Part shown: in pieces, positions 8,666-17,519 of the stretch | Position numbering within the stretch: the stretch's first letter is position 1 | Layout of the letters: each line of letters begins with the position of its first letter | Position numbers and translations under genes: made by a program | Origin: Streptacidiphilus rugosus AM-16 | GTDB taxonomy: Bacteria; Actinomycetota; Actinomycetes; Streptomycetales; Streptomycetaceae | Assembly (NCBI RefSeq): GCF_000744655.1 | Contig: NZ_JQMJ01000004.1 | Span: 2,356,001-2,420,000 of the forward strand | Length of the DNA: 64,000 nucleotides | Direction: 5' to 3' | Notes under the pieces: model-generated | The model's input: only the letters and a program-made list of their open reading frames with translations | What the model was told of the DNA's origin: nothing | The model's database searches: none

Positions 8666-9561
8666 AGGACCTCTCCCCGTCGCTGCACCAGCTTGAGGAA
8701 ACCGAAGGACAGCACGAAGGCGAGCACCGCCAGCACCACCGACTCGGTCGCCGCATAGCCGAAGTTGTTGTCGTCGACCGCGTTGTAGGCGGCGAAGATG
8801 GGCGTGTAGCTGCTGCTCAGGTTGGGCGCGACATGCTGCAGCACGGCCGGCTCGTTGTAGAGCTGCGCGGTGCCGATGATGGAGAAGACGGTCGTCAGCA
8901 CCAGCGCGGGCCGGACGATCGGGATCTTCACGTGCCAGGCGATCCGCCAGGCCGAGCAGCCGTCCATCCGGGCGGCCTCGGCCAGTTCCGGCGGGATGGC
9001 CTGCAGCGCGGAGTAGATGATCAGCATGTTGTAGCCGGTCCAGGCCCAGGTCAGCATGTTGCCGATGGTCGGGGCGAGCATCGCGTCCGAGGTCAGGTCC
9101 AGGTGCAGGCCGAGACCGTGCGCGGCCGCGGTGATCGGGCTGAGGCCCGGTGCCACCAGGTAGGACCACATCAGCGCGCCGACCACGCCCGGCAGCGCGT
9201 ACGGCAGGAAGAAGGCGAGCCGGAAGAAGCGCTTGAACAGGGTGGTCTTCGCGTCCAGCAGCAGGGCGAGCAGCAGCGCCACGCCGAGCATCACCGGCAC
9301 CTGGACCACGCCGATCACCAGCACGCGCAGCAGCGAGCCCCGGAAGTCCTTGTCGTGCAGCGCGTCGGCGTAGTTGCCGAGCCCGGCGAAGACCTTGGTC
9401 GGCGCCGAGAGGCCGAGGCCGTCGCGGTGCAGCTTGAACAGGCTCTCGTAGACCGTGTAGCCGATCGGCGCCAGGTAGACCACGGCGAAGAGCAGCGCGA
9501 AGGGCAGGAGGAACGCGGCGGCGGTTCCCACCCGCCGCCGCGCGTGACGCGAGACGCTCAT
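8662..9561 (-). CDS. Carbohydrate ABC transporter permease (MalF/CUT1 type)
   Basis: A 299-residue permease that pairs with the downstream one. It opens with a basic stretch and a first helix (AAFLLPFALLFAVVYLAPIGYTVYESLF), then a long periplasmic loop and the EAA motif ELAEAARMDGCSAWRIAWHVKIPIVRP on the cytoplasmic side. Its start codon overlaps the stop of the binding-protein gene by one base (TGATG). The order binding protein, MalF-like, MalG-like, hydrolase is the standard CUT1 layout in actinomycetes. Confidence 0.93.
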   Translation of the reverse strand: MSVSRHARRRVGTAAAFLLPFALLFAVVYLAPIGYTVYESLFKLHRDGLGLSAPTKVFAGLGNYADALHDKDFRGSLLRVLVIGVVQVPVMLGVALLLALLLDAKTTLFKRFFRLAFFLPYALPGVVGALMWSYLVAPGLSPITAAAHGLGLHLDLTSDAMLAPTIGNMLTWAWTGYNMLIIYSALQAIPPELAEAARMDGCSAWRIAWHVKIPIVRPALVLTTVFSIIGTAQLYNEPAVLQHVAPNLSSSYTPIFAAYNAVDDNNFGYAATESVVLAVLAFVLSFGFLKLVQRRGEVL

Positions 9562-10874
9562 CAGGAGACGCTCATCCCCTGCTGCTTCATCTGCGCGACC
9601 GTCTTGGACTGCACGGTGTTCAGCACGTCCGTCAGCCGGGTGCTGCCCTTGGCGCTGGTGCCCAGGCCGTCGCCCAGGTCGGTCGCGGTCTGGGTCATGG
9701 TGGGGCCCCAGATCCAGGAGGTGTCGATGTGCGGGGTCTCCGCCTTGAAGACGTCGAAGACGACCTGGCCGCCGTAGAAGGGATCGGGCTGGGAGAGCGC
9801 CGGGTTGGCCAGTGCGGAGGTCGCGGCGGGGTAGATGCCGGTGACCTTGATCAGGTTGCTGACGCTGGCGGGGTCGGTGCTCATCCAGGTGGCGAACTCG
9901 GCCGCCTCCTTCGGGTGGGCGCAGCCCTTCAGCACGACGGTGGCCGAGCCGCCGTCATTGCCGTAGACGGGGTTGTTGGCGTCCCAGACCGGCATCGGCG
10001 CGACGGCCCACTTGCCGCTGGTGCCCTTGACGCTGGAGGCGACGATCGGTGTGTCCCAGACGGCGTTGACGTCGGAGAGGATCTTGCCCGAGGCCATGTC
10101 CGCGTATAGGCTCGGGTCGTAGCTGGGGTCGGTCTTCAGCAGCTTCCTGTCGAGCAGGCCCTGCCAGAAGTTCGCGACCTTCCGGTTGGCCGCGCTGTTC
10201 ACGCTGACCTGCCAGGAGCCGCCGCCGGTGCCGAACCACGGGGCCGCGGCCTGCCAGGCGAGCCCGGCGTAGTTGTAGGAGTCGTTGCCGAAGTCGCCCA
10301 GCGCCACGCTCGGGTCGGCGGCGTGCACCTTGGCCGCGTCGGCGGCGTACTCGTCCCAGGTGACCGGCGGCTTGGTGATGCCGTACTTGGCGAACAGGTC
10401 CTTGCGGTAGATCAGCGCCATCGGCGCGGTGTCGACCGGCGCGCCGAAGGTCTTGCCGCCGATGGTGACCTGGTTCCAGGTCCAGGCGGCGAACTGGCTC
10501 TGCGCCGGAGCCATGTACGAGGTGACGTCCATGAGCGCGCCGGCGGCGGCGAAGCTGGGCATGGTCTCGTAGCCGACCATGCCGAGGCACGGCGCGTTGC
10601 CGGCCTGCGCGGCGGTCAGCATCTTGGTGTAGCCGCCCTTGGAGCCCGAGGGGGTCTTGTCGAAGGTGACCTGGATGTCCGGGTGCGCCTTGTTCCACAG
10701 CGCGACGGACTGGTCGTAACCCGGCGCCCAGCCCCAGAAGTCGAGCTTGACCGGTCCGGCCGCGGCGGCCGGACTCTGCGCGGCGCCGGTGCTGCCCGAG
10801 CTGCAGCCGGTCAGCACCGCGACGAAGGCGACGGCGGCGGTCATGGCCACGGTGCGTATCTGACGACTTCTCAC
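9561..10874 (-). CDS. Sugar ABC transporter substrate-binding lipoprotein
   Basis: A 437-residue family 1 solute-binding protein (SBP_bac_1). The type II signal peptide MRSRQIRTVAMTAAVAFVAV ends in the lipobox LTGC, so the mature protein is lipid-anchored outside the membrane. DFWGWAPGYDQSV and the later KAHPDIQVTF match the start of CUT1 binding proteins, which hold oligosaccharides between two lobes. It is first in the operon, with GGAG before the ATG. It is transcribed divergently from the ROK regulator, and a palindrome in the gap is a likely shared operator. Confidence 0.94.
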   Translation of the reverse strand: MRSRQIRTVAMTAAVAFVAVLTGCSSGSTGAAQSPAAAAGPVKLDFWGWAPGYDQSVALWNKAHPDIQVTFDKTPSGSKGGYTKMLTAAQAGNAPCLGMVGYETMPSFAAAGALMDVTSYMAPAQSQFAAWTWNQVTIGGKTFGAPVDTAPMALIYRKDLFAKYGITKPPVTWDEYAADAAKVHAADPSVALGDFGNDSYNYAGLAWQAAAPWFGTGGGSWQVSVNSAANRKVANFWQGLLDRKLLKTDPSYDPSLYADMASGKILSDVNAVWDTPIVASSVKGTSGKWAVAPMPVWDANNPVYGNDGGSATVVLKGCAHPKEAAEFATWMSTDPASVSNLIKVTGIYPAATSALANPALSQPDPFYGGQVVFDVFKAETPHIDTSWIWGPTMTQTATDLGDGLGTSAKGSTRLTDVLNTVQSKTVAQMKQQGMSVS

Positions 10875-10945
10875 GTGGAATCTCCTGAGGGATTCTGAGG
10901 GGGCGGAGAGACGTTCCTTGGGGGCTTGCGTTCTGTTCGGTCGTA

Positions 10946-10970
10946 TTAGTTAAAGTAGGATCAGAACTAA
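10946..10970. promoter_or_regulatory. Probable ROK-repressor operator, palindrome
   Basis: A perfect inverted repeat TTAGTT (10946-10951) and AACTAA (10965-10970), with 13 nt between. It is AT-rich in an otherwise GC-rich region and lies midway between the divergent binding-protein and ROK-regulator genes. ROK repressors of streptomycetes bind sites of the TTAGTT/AACTAA kind. Assignment to the adjacent regulator is an inference from position. Confidence 0.65.
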
Positions 10971-11038
10971 CTGGCCGGAAGTCAACACCCTGACGCGAAC
11001 TTCGGTGAACGACAGGGCGCCCGTGGTAGGGAGTGAGC

Positions 11039-12304
11039 GTGAAGGCAGACCTCCGCGGCAACGCGGCGCACGAGGTGGCGATCGCCGGCCCGTCCAAGCC
11101 GAGCGACCGGGCCTCGATCCGGCGCACCAACCTTGGCCTGGTGCTGCGGTTGCTGCGCGACTCGGGGCCGCGCTCGCGGGCCAGGATCGCCGCGGACACC
11201 GGGCTGCCGCGCCCGACGATCACCAACCTGATCGCCGAACTGGTCGAGCTGGGGCTGGTCCGCGAGGGCCGCTCCGAGCGGGACGGCTCGGTCGGCCGAC
11301 CGGGGCTCTCGGTCGAGATCGACGGACGGTCGATCTGCGGCGTCGGCCTGGAGATCAACGTCGACTACCTGGCCGCCGTCGCCCTCTCGCTCCGCGGTGA
11401 CGTGGCCTTCGAGCGGCGGATCCCGCTGGACGTGCGCGCCGCCGGGCCCGAGGCGGTGCTGGACGCGGTGGCGGCGCTGGTCCGCGAGGCGGAGGCGGCG
11501 GTCGCGGCGAGTGACGCGCGCCTGGTGGGCGCGGCGCTCGCGGCCCCGGGCAACGTCGACATCACCACCGGCCGCGTCGCCTACGCGCCCAACATCGGCT
11601 GGCGCGAGGTCGCCGCGGTCGACGAACTGCGGCGCAGGCTGGGCAGGAACGCCCCGCCGCTGCACCTGGAGAACGACGCGAAGCTCGGCGCGATCGCCGA
11701 GTACCTGGTCGCCTCCGCGGCCGACATCCATGACCTGATCTACGTCACCGGCGAGACCGGCGTCGGCGGCGGCATCATCACCGGCGGTCAACTCATGCGC
11801 GGTGCCCGGGGGTTCGCGGGCGAGATCGGCCACATGCCGCTGGACCCGGGCGGACGTCCGTGCAACTGCGGCCGGGTGGGCTGCTGGGAGACGATGGTCG
11901 GCCTGGGCGCGCTGCTGCGCCACGCGGCGGACCCGGACGACCCGGTCCACGACCCTTCCCTCGACGTCGAGTCCCGCCTGGCCGACCTGCGCCGCCGCGC
12001 GGACGCGGGCGACGTGCGCACGCTGGCCGCGCTGGACCGGATCGCCGACGACCTGGGCCTCGGCGTCGCGCTGCTGGTCGACATCCTCAACCCTCGCGCG
12101 GTGGTGCTGGGCGGCTGGTTCGCCGTCTTCGCGGACTACCTCCTCGACCGCGTCCGCGAGGGCGTCGCCCGACGGGTGATGGCCGCGGACTCCGGCGGCT
12201 GCGAGGTGCTCCCCTCCACTCTCGGCTTCACCGCCCCGGCCCGCGGCGGCGCCTACCTCGCCCTGGACGCCGTCTACCAGGACCCGAGCGCGACGGCGCG
12301 CTGA
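11039..12304 (+). CDS. ROK-family transcriptional repressor
   Basis: A 421-residue regulator. The N-terminal winged helix (about 25-90) reads IRRTNLGLVLRLLRDSGPRSRARIAADTGLPRPTITNLIAELVELGLV. A ROK sugar-binding domain follows, with EIGHMPLDPGG and the zinc motif PCNCGRVGCWE. The kinase phosphate loop is altered, so it should bind sugar but not act as an enzyme. The likely role is to repress the divergent sugar-importer operon until the transported sugar appears. Two GTG codons are possible; I prefer 11039, which sits 5 nt after AGGGAG, over 11033, where the ribosome site would touch the start. Confidence 0.9.
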   Translation: MKADLRGNAAHEVAIAGPSKPSDRASIRRTNLGLVLRLLRDSGPRSRARIAADTGLPRPTITNLIAELVELGLVREGRSERDGSVGRPGLSVEIDGRSICGVGLEINVDYLAAVALSLRGDVAFERRIPLDVRAAGPEAVLDAVAALVREAEAAVAASDARLVGAALAAPGNVDITTGRVAYAPNIGWREVAAVDELRRRLGRNAPPLHLENDAKLGAIAEYLVASAADIHDLIYVTGETGVGGGIITGGQLMRGARGFAGEIGHMPLDPGGRPCNCGRVGCWETMVGLGALLRHAADPDDPVHDPSLDVESRLADLRRRADAGDVRTLAALDRIADDLGLGVALLVDILNPRAVVLGGWFAVFADYLLDRVREGVARRVMAADSGGCEVLPSTLGFTAPARGGAYLALDAVYQDPSATAR

Positions 12305-12430
12305 CGCCTGCGCCGAACACGCTTCGCCAGGCGGGGACGGACTCGACGGGACCGGTGCGCAGGTCCTGCAACGGGCGCGGCGCTGCCGGGCCTTCGACCG
12401 AGGCGGCCGGGCGGCGCGGCAAAAGCGCGC

Positions 12431-12465
12431 GCCCCGCCGCAGCGGCGAACACGCTGCGGCGGGGC
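12431..12465. terminator. Bidirectional hairpin terminator
   Basis: A perfect 14-bp stem, GCCCCGCCGCAGCG (12431-12444) and CGCTGCGGCGGGGC (12452-12465), with a 7-nt loop. It lies between the convergent ROK regulator and ABC permease genes, with an AAAA run just before it. The rest of the 290-nt gap holds nothing I recognise. Confidence 0.75.
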
Positions 12466-12597
12466 GTGGGACGGCACGAGCAAGGGCTGTCCAGGCGGCT
12501 CACCGGCCGCGCCGCGTGCGGAGCCGGGTACGGCAACGGCCGAAGGACGGATCGGCCGGCGTTCCGGAGCCCGCGCAGGCGTAGCCCTGCTGACCGC

Positions 12598-13452
12598 TCA
12601 GACGTCCCGCTTGCGCACGACCCAGACGGCGAGGGCCAGGGAGACCAGCGGCCAGAGGAGGTAGACCGTCCAGGAGCCGGGGACCGTGGCGCGAAGGAAG
12701 CCGGCGCGGAAGTCGCCGTCGTCCCAGGGCTGGACCAGTCGCTGGAAGGCGGGGAGCACGAACGCGTGGTTGATGTCGGCCGACCAGTGCTTGTTCTGGG
12801 AGAAGAAGGCCGGAAGCATCAGCAGGCCGAAGGCGGAGAGCCCGACGGACGCCGCGCCGTGGCGGACCAGCGTGCCGACGCCCAGGCCGATCAGCGCGCA
12901 GACCGGGGCCACCAGCGCCGCGGCCACCAGCGCGCGCAGCGCGTGTTCCTCGCCGAGGGTCACCGAGGCGTGGCGGCCGCTCAGCACCGACTGGGCGATG
13001 ACGAAGCCGCCGCTCGCCGCGACGCAGCCGAGGACGGTCCAGATCACCGTCTGCACCACCGCCTTCGCCAGTACCAGCGGCCCCCTGGACGGCACCGCGA
13101 TCGTCGTGGTGCGGATCAGGCCGGTGCCGTACTCGTTGGCCATCGCCAGCGCGCCGAGCGCGGCCGCCGCGATCATCACCGTCATCCAGCCGGCCTGCGG
13201 CACCGAGTCGCTGACGGCGAACGCCGGATGCGGGGCCAGGTCCTTGTAGCCGGGAATGTTGTCGTAGTCCGCCTTCGCCGCCGCGAAGGCGGAGCCCCAG
13301 GCGACCAGCAGGGTCACCCCCAGCGTCCACCAGGTGGAGCGCAGCGACCACGCCTTGATCCATTCGGAGACGACCAGGTCGGAGAAGCGCGCCCGCGGTT
13401 CCACGGCGGGCACGAACCCGGCTGTGCGCGGGACGGAGCCGAGGACGGTCAT
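12598..13452 (-). CDS. ABC-2 type exporter permease
   Basis: A 284-residue membrane protein with six predicted helices, starting with a cytoplasmic leader and FSDLVVSEWIKAWSLRSTWWTL, the pattern of ABC-2 permeases (SEWxKxxS/TxRSxxxT). It partners the ATPase encoded immediately upstream; their ATGA overlap couples translation. Similar pairs next to NarL-type two-component systems often export or confer resistance to a peptide or lipophilic antibiotic, but the substrate is not visible. The C-terminus ends in a basic VVRKRDV tail in the cytoplasm. Confidence 0.9.
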   Translation of the reverse strand: MTVLGSVPRTAGFVPAVEPRARFSDLVVSEWIKAWSLRSTWWTLGVTLLVAWGSAFAAAKADYDNIPGYKDLAPHPAFAVSDSVPQAGWMTVMIAAAALGALAMANEYGTGLIRTTTIAVPSRGPLVLAKAVVQTVIWTVLGCVAASGGFVIAQSVLSGRHASVTLGEEHALRALVAAALVAPVCALIGLGVGTLVRHGAASVGLSAFGLLMLPAFFSQNKHWSADINHAFVLPAFQRLVQPWDDGDFRAGFLRATVPGSWTVYLLWPLVSLALAVWVVRKRDV

Positions 13453-14375
13453 CGGGTCCGCCCTGCCAGGTACTCGACACGGTCGGCGGTCAGTTCCATG
13501 AAGGCCTCCTCCAGGGTGGCGGTGCGGGTGGCGAGTTCGTGGAGCATGATGCGGTGGTCGAAGGCCAGCGCGCCGATCCGCTCGGCCGGCAGGCCGGTGA
13601 CGGTCAGCGCCTCCGCGCGGGCCGAGCCCTCCGGCCGGACCCCGGCGCCCGCGGCGGTCAGCAGGTCGGTCAGCTCGGCCGCCTGCGGGGTCCGCACCAG
13701 CACGGTCAGCCGCTTGCTGCGGGCCGCGAAGGCGCGCACCGGCTCGGCGGCGATGAGCTCGCCGCGGCCGATCACGACCAGCTGGTCGGCGGTGTTCTCC
13801 ATCTCCGTCATCAGGTGGCTGGAGAGGAACACCGTGCGGCCCTCGTCCGCGAGGCGGCGGAACAGCCTGCGCACCCAGAGCACGCCCTCCGGGTCCATCC
13901 CGTTGATCGGCTCGTCGAACATCAGCACCGGCGGATCGCCCAGCAGCGCGGTCGCTATGCCCAGACGTTGTTTCATGCCGAGCGAGTAGCCGCCGACCCG
14001 GCGCCGGGCGACCTCGGTCAGGCCGACCTCCTCCAGCACCTGTCCGACCCGCCGCGGCGCGATGCCGTTGCTGCGGGCCAGCGCCCACAGATGGGCCTCG
14101 GCGGTGCGGCCGCCGTGCACGTGGGTGGCGTCCAGCAGCGCCCCGACGTGGCGCAGGCCGCGCGGGTGGTCGGCGAAACGGACGCCGCCGACGGTGGCCG
14201 AACCGCCGGTCGGCGTGTCCAGGCCGAGGACCAGTCGCAGCGTGGTGGTCTTCCCGGCGCCGTTGGGGCCGAGGAACCCGGTGACCTGTCCGGGCCTGAC
14301 CTCGAAGGTCAGCCCGTTGACGGCCGTCCTGTCTCCGTACCGCTTGGTGAGTTCGTTGACTTCGATCACGTTCAC
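13449..14375 (-). CDS. ABC exporter ATP-binding protein
   Basis: A 308-residue ATPase of the DrrA/CcmA-like class. It contains Walker A GPNGAGKTTT (about 37-46), the signature YSLGMKQRLGIA, Walker B VLMFDEP and the switch histidine in FLSSHL. The C-terminal 90 residues form the extra domain seen in this class, ending in TLEEAFMELT. The start is uncertain: consecutive GTG codons lie at 14378, 14375 and 14369, none with a clear ribosome site; the conserved sequence begins at IEVNELTKRYG. It is divergent from the sensor kinase gene across about 126 nt, which must hold both promoters. Confidence 0.93.
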   Translation of the reverse strand: MNVIEVNELTKRYGDRTAVNGLTFEVRPGQVTGFLGPNGAGKTTTLRLVLGLDTPTGGSATVGGVRFADHPRGLRHVGALLDATHVHGGRTAEAHLWALARSNGIAPRRVGQVLEEVGLTEVARRRVGGYSLGMKQRLGIATALLGDPPVLMFDEPINGMDPEGVLWVRRLFRRLADEGRTVFLSSHLMTEMENTADQLVVIGRGELIAAEPVRAFAARSKRLTVLVRTPQAAELTDLLTAAGAGVRPEGSARAEALTVTGLPAERIGALAFDHRIMLHELATRTATLEEAFMELTADRVEYLAGRTR

Positions 14376-14501
14376 CACGGTGTCGCCGGCGCTCGTGCAC
14401 CCGCATCGGGCCGGCGGCGGCAAGGGTGGCGGCGGCACCCGCCCACGGGCGTAGTCCCGCAGGTCGATGACCCGTCCCCGGCCCGCGGATAGTCTCGACG
14501 T

Positions 14502-15791
14502 ATGAACGCCACACCGCGCCCTCCGCTGCTCAGCCGGGTCCCCTCGCGCGTGTGGACGGCCTTGTGGTGGTCGGTGCTGACCGTGTTGGTGATCATCTTC
14601 TCGGTGCAGACGATCCCGTCGCCGATGGGCTTCCAGGACGGCGTCGAACGGTCCGGTCCGCTCGGGGTGACGGCGGTCGTCGTGCTCGGCTCGGCGCTGC
14701 TGCCGCGCTTCCCCCTCACGGCGCTGGCGCTGCTGCTGGCGAACGCCCTGCGCATCGCCTATGTGCTGCCCTACCACGCCCAACTGACGCTGTCCGAGAC
14801 GATCCCTGCCATCCTGGCGCTGTGCTGGATCTCGGCGACCCGGGGCCGCCAGGTCACCACGCCCGCCGCGGTCATGTGCCTGGCCACGATGGCCGGTTAC
14901 AGCATCGGGCGGATCCTCGCCGGCCAGGACCCCACCCGGGGCCAGGAGCAGGTGCCGGTCGCGCTGGTCTTCCTGCTGGCCTGGATGATCGGCAACTCGG
15001 TCCGCACCCGGCGCAGCTTCACCGCGGCGACGCGCGCGCAGGCGACCGAGCAGGCGATCACCGAGGAGCGGCTGCGGATCGCCCGCGAGCTGCACGACAT
15101 GGTCGCGCACAGCATCGGCATCATCGCCATCCAGGCCGGGGTGGGCAGCCGGGTCATCGACTCGCAGCCGGCCGAGGCGCGGGCCGCGCTGCAGGCGATC
15201 GAGGCGACCAGCAGGGAGACCCTGTCGGGGCTGCGCCGCACCCTGGTGGCACTGCGCCAGGCCGACCCCACGCCGGGCTCCCAGCTCGCGCCGCTGGCCC
15301 CCGCCCCCGGTCTGTCCGACGTCGAGCGCCTGGCCGGGACGACGGCGCAGGCGGGCATCAGGGTCGAGCTCAGCTGGCGCGGCGAGCGCCGCCCGCTGCC
15401 CGGCGACATAGACCTGTCGGCCTACCGCATCGTGCAGGAGGCCGTCACCAACGTGGTGCGCCACGCGGGGACCGGGAGCTGCCGGGTCTCCATCGACTAC
15501 GGAGCGGAGGAGCTTTTCTTGGAGGTCGTCGACGACGGACGCGGCATCGCGCCCGCGCACGGGACGCAGGGCGGGAACGGCCCGCACCCGGCGCAGGCGG
15601 GGGCCGGGTTCGGCATCACCGGCATGCGCGAGCGGGTCAGTCTGCTGCACGGCGAGTTCAGCGCCGGTCCCCGCCCCGAGGGCGGGTTCCGCGTCGCGGC
15701 CCGCCTCCCGCTGCCGCCCGCCGTGGCGGTCGGCTCCCCCGACAACGGCCGGGAGACCGCCGCGGCCGCGGAGGAGGCGGTGGCGCGATGA
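14502..15791 (+). CDS. NarL-type sensor histidine kinase
   Basis: A 429-residue membrane kinase. Four or five helices in the first 150 residues form an intramembrane sensor with little external loop. The dimerisation helix RIARELHDMVAHSIGIIAIQAG carries phospho-acceptor His198, and the ATPase domain shows the N box (QEAVTNVVRHAG) and G box (VDDGRGI, GFGITGMRERV). It is coupled by ATGA overlap to the response regulator. Because it sits head-to-head with an ABC exporter operon, it probably senses the exporter's substrate or membrane stress and controls that operon. Confidence 0.92.
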   Translation: MNATPRPPLLSRVPSRVWTALWWSVLTVLVIIFSVQTIPSPMGFQDGVERSGPLGVTAVVVLGSALLPRFPLTALALLLANALRIAYVLPYHAQLTLSETIPAILALCWISATRGRQVTTPAAVMCLATMAGYSIGRILAGQDPTRGQEQVPVALVFLLAWMIGNSVRTRRSFTAATRAQATEQAITEERLRIARELHDMVAHSIGIIAIQAGVGSRVIDSQPAEARAALQAIEATSRETLSGLRRTLVALRQADPTPGSQLAPLAPAPGLSDVERLAGTTAQAGIRVELSWRGERRPLPGDIDLSAYRIVQEAVTNVVRHAGTGSCRVSIDYGAEELFLEVVDDGRGIAPAHGTQGGNGPHPAQAGAGFGITGMRERVSLLHGEFSAGPRPEGGFRVAARLPLPPAVAVGSPDNGRETAAAAEEAVAR

Positions 15792-16459
15792 CCGCCGAGC
15801 AGATCCGCGTCGTCCTCGCCGACGACCAGCCGCTGGTCCGCTCAGGACTGCGGGTCCTGATCAACGACAACCCCGATCTGCGGGTCGTGGGCGAGGCCGG
15901 ATCCGGCGACGAGGCGATCCGCCTGGTGGACGAACTGAAGCCGGACGTCGTGGTGATGGACATCCGGATGCCCGGCATGGACGGCATCGAGGCCGCCCGC
16001 AGGATCACCGGCGGCCCCGAGACGGCCAGGATCCTGATGCTGACCACCTTCGACGACGACCACTACGTCTACGGCGCGCTGCGCGCCGGGGCCAGCGGCT
16101 TCCTGGTCAAGGACATGGCCCTGGAGGAGATCCTCTCCGCGATCCGCGTCGTCGCCGCGGGCGAGGCGCTGATCGCGCCGAGCGTGACCCGGCGTCTGAT
16201 CGCCGAGTTCGCCAACCGGCCCGACCTGCCCGCCGCCGCGCCGCGCCGCAAGCTGACCGGGGTGACCGACCGGGAGATCGAGGTGCTGACCCTGGTGGGC
16301 CGCGGGCTGAGCAACAGCGAGATCGCCGAGGAGCTGTTCATCTCGGTGGCCACGGCCAAGTCCCATGTCGCGCGGATCCTGTCCAAGCTGGACGCGCGGG
16401 ACCGGGTGCAGCTGGTCATCCTCGCCTACGAGGCGGGCCTGGTCTCCGCCCCGCAGTAG
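15788..16459 (+). CDS. NarL/FixJ-family response regulator
   Basis: A 223-residue regulator. The receiver domain (about 6-125) has the acidic pair LADDQ, phospho-acceptor Asp58 in VVMDIRMPGMDG, and the conserved LVKD lysine. The LuxR-type helix-turn-helix at the C-terminus reads LTDREIEVLTLVGRGLSNSEIAEELFISVATAKSH-like. It is the cognate partner of the kinase encoded upstream. The likely target is the divergent ABC exporter promoter. Confidence 0.94.
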   Translation: MTAEQIRVVLADDQPLVRSGLRVLINDNPDLRVVGEAGSGDEAIRLVDELKPDVVVMDIRMPGMDGIEAARRITGGPETARILMLTTFDDDHYVYGALRAGASGFLVKDMALEEILSAIRVVAAGEALIAPSVTRRLIAEFANRPDLPAAAPRRKLTGVTDREIEVLTLVGRGLSNSEIAEELFISVATAKSHVARILSKLDARDRVQLVILAYEAGLVSAPQ

Positions 16460-16525
16460 TCGCGTACGCAGCGGCGCGGTGGTCGACGCACAGGCTTCGG
16501 CCGCCCCCGCGAGGCCGACGCCGCG

Positions 16526-17509
16526 TCAGAACGTGGGCCGGTCCGGCGGGGTGATCTCGCGCAGGCCCTTCCAGACCGGCTGGCGCAGCATCCCGCCGGC
16601 GGTGAGTTCCTGGTACTCGACCTCGGCGGCCAGCGCCGGCGTCGCCCAGTGCACGGTGGAGTCGGGCCGGCCGAGGTCGGCCGGGGTGCCGAGGAAGGGT
16701 GAGCGTGCGGTTTCCAGGCTGCGCAGCAGCTCGGCCAGGTCGCGGCCCTCGTTGACGCCGATGCCCGAGCCGACCGCCCCCAGATAGCGCAGGCCGAGCG
16801 ACTCGGGGACCCCGGCCAGCACGCTGCGCAGCGCGCCGCGTTCGTCCGCGAGCCAGCCGCCGATCCGCACGTCGAGGGTCTGCCGGTGCTTGTGCTTGAT
16901 CCAGGCGCGCGTGCGGTGGCCCGGTTCGTAGAGGGAGTCCAGGCGCTTGGCGACGATGCCCTCGATGCCGTAGGCCTCGGTCCACTCCACCGCCGAGCGC
17001 AGGTCCCCGGTCCAGGACGGCGGCGTGCGCACGGGCCCCCGGTCGCGGTCCAGGTCGAGCTCCTGCAGCAACGTGCGGCGCGCGGTGTAGGGCAGCCGGG
17101 TGAGGTCGCGCCCGTCTCGGTGGAGCAGGTCGAAGACCATCAGCGTCACCGGCGTCGCATGCCTGGCCACCTGGATCTGCGCGGGGCGGCGCAGGCTCAT
17201 CCGCTCCTGGAGCGCGCCGAAGCTGGGTGTGCCGTCCAGACCCAGGGCGACCACCTCACCGTCCAGCACCACCTCGTGGCTGCCGAGGAGGTCGCCGAGC
17301 GCGACGAGCTCCGGGTAGCGCTCGCTCGCGTCGCCGCCGGTCCGCGAGCGGATCCGGACGCTGCCGTCGCCGGGCACGTAGACCAGGACGCGCATGCCGT
17401 CCCACTTCACCTCGGCCGCCCAGTGCGACTCGTCGCGCGGCAGTGGGGCGGTGGTCGCCAGCATCGGCGAGTAGAGGGGGAGCGCGGTCGGCGTGCGGGT
17501 CCGGGACAT
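16526..17509 (-). CDS. ATP-dependent DNA ligase, LigD ligase-domain type
   Basis: A stand-alone ligase of 327 residues for non-homologous end joining. The adenylation motif EVKWDGMR carries the nucleophile Lys35. Further ligase motifs are VVLDGEVVAL, LMVFDLLHRDG, EGIVAKRLDS and TRAWIKHKHR. It corresponds to the ligase domain of LigD without the nuclease or polymerase domains. I chose the ATG at 17509, which has GAGG eight nt upstream, over a GTG at 17518 that would touch the end of the Ku gene. It is probably co-transcribed with Ku. Confidence 0.92.
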   Translation of the reverse strand: MSRTRTPTALPLYSPMLATTAPLPRDESHWAAEVKWDGMRVLVYVPGDGSVRIRSRTGGDASERYPELVALGDLLGSHEVVLDGEVVALGLDGTPSFGALQERMSLRRPAQIQVARHATPVTLMVFDLLHRDGRDLTRLPYTARRTLLQELDLDRDRGPVRTPPSWTGDLRSAVEWTEAYGIEGIVAKRLDSLYEPGHRTRAWIKHKHRQTLDVRIGGWLADERGALRSVLAGVPESLGLRYLGAVGSGIGVNEGRDLAELLRSLETARSPFLGTPADLGRPDSTVHWATPALAAEVEYQELTAGGMLRQPVWKGLREITPPDRPTF

Positions 17510-17519
17510 GGCGTGCACC

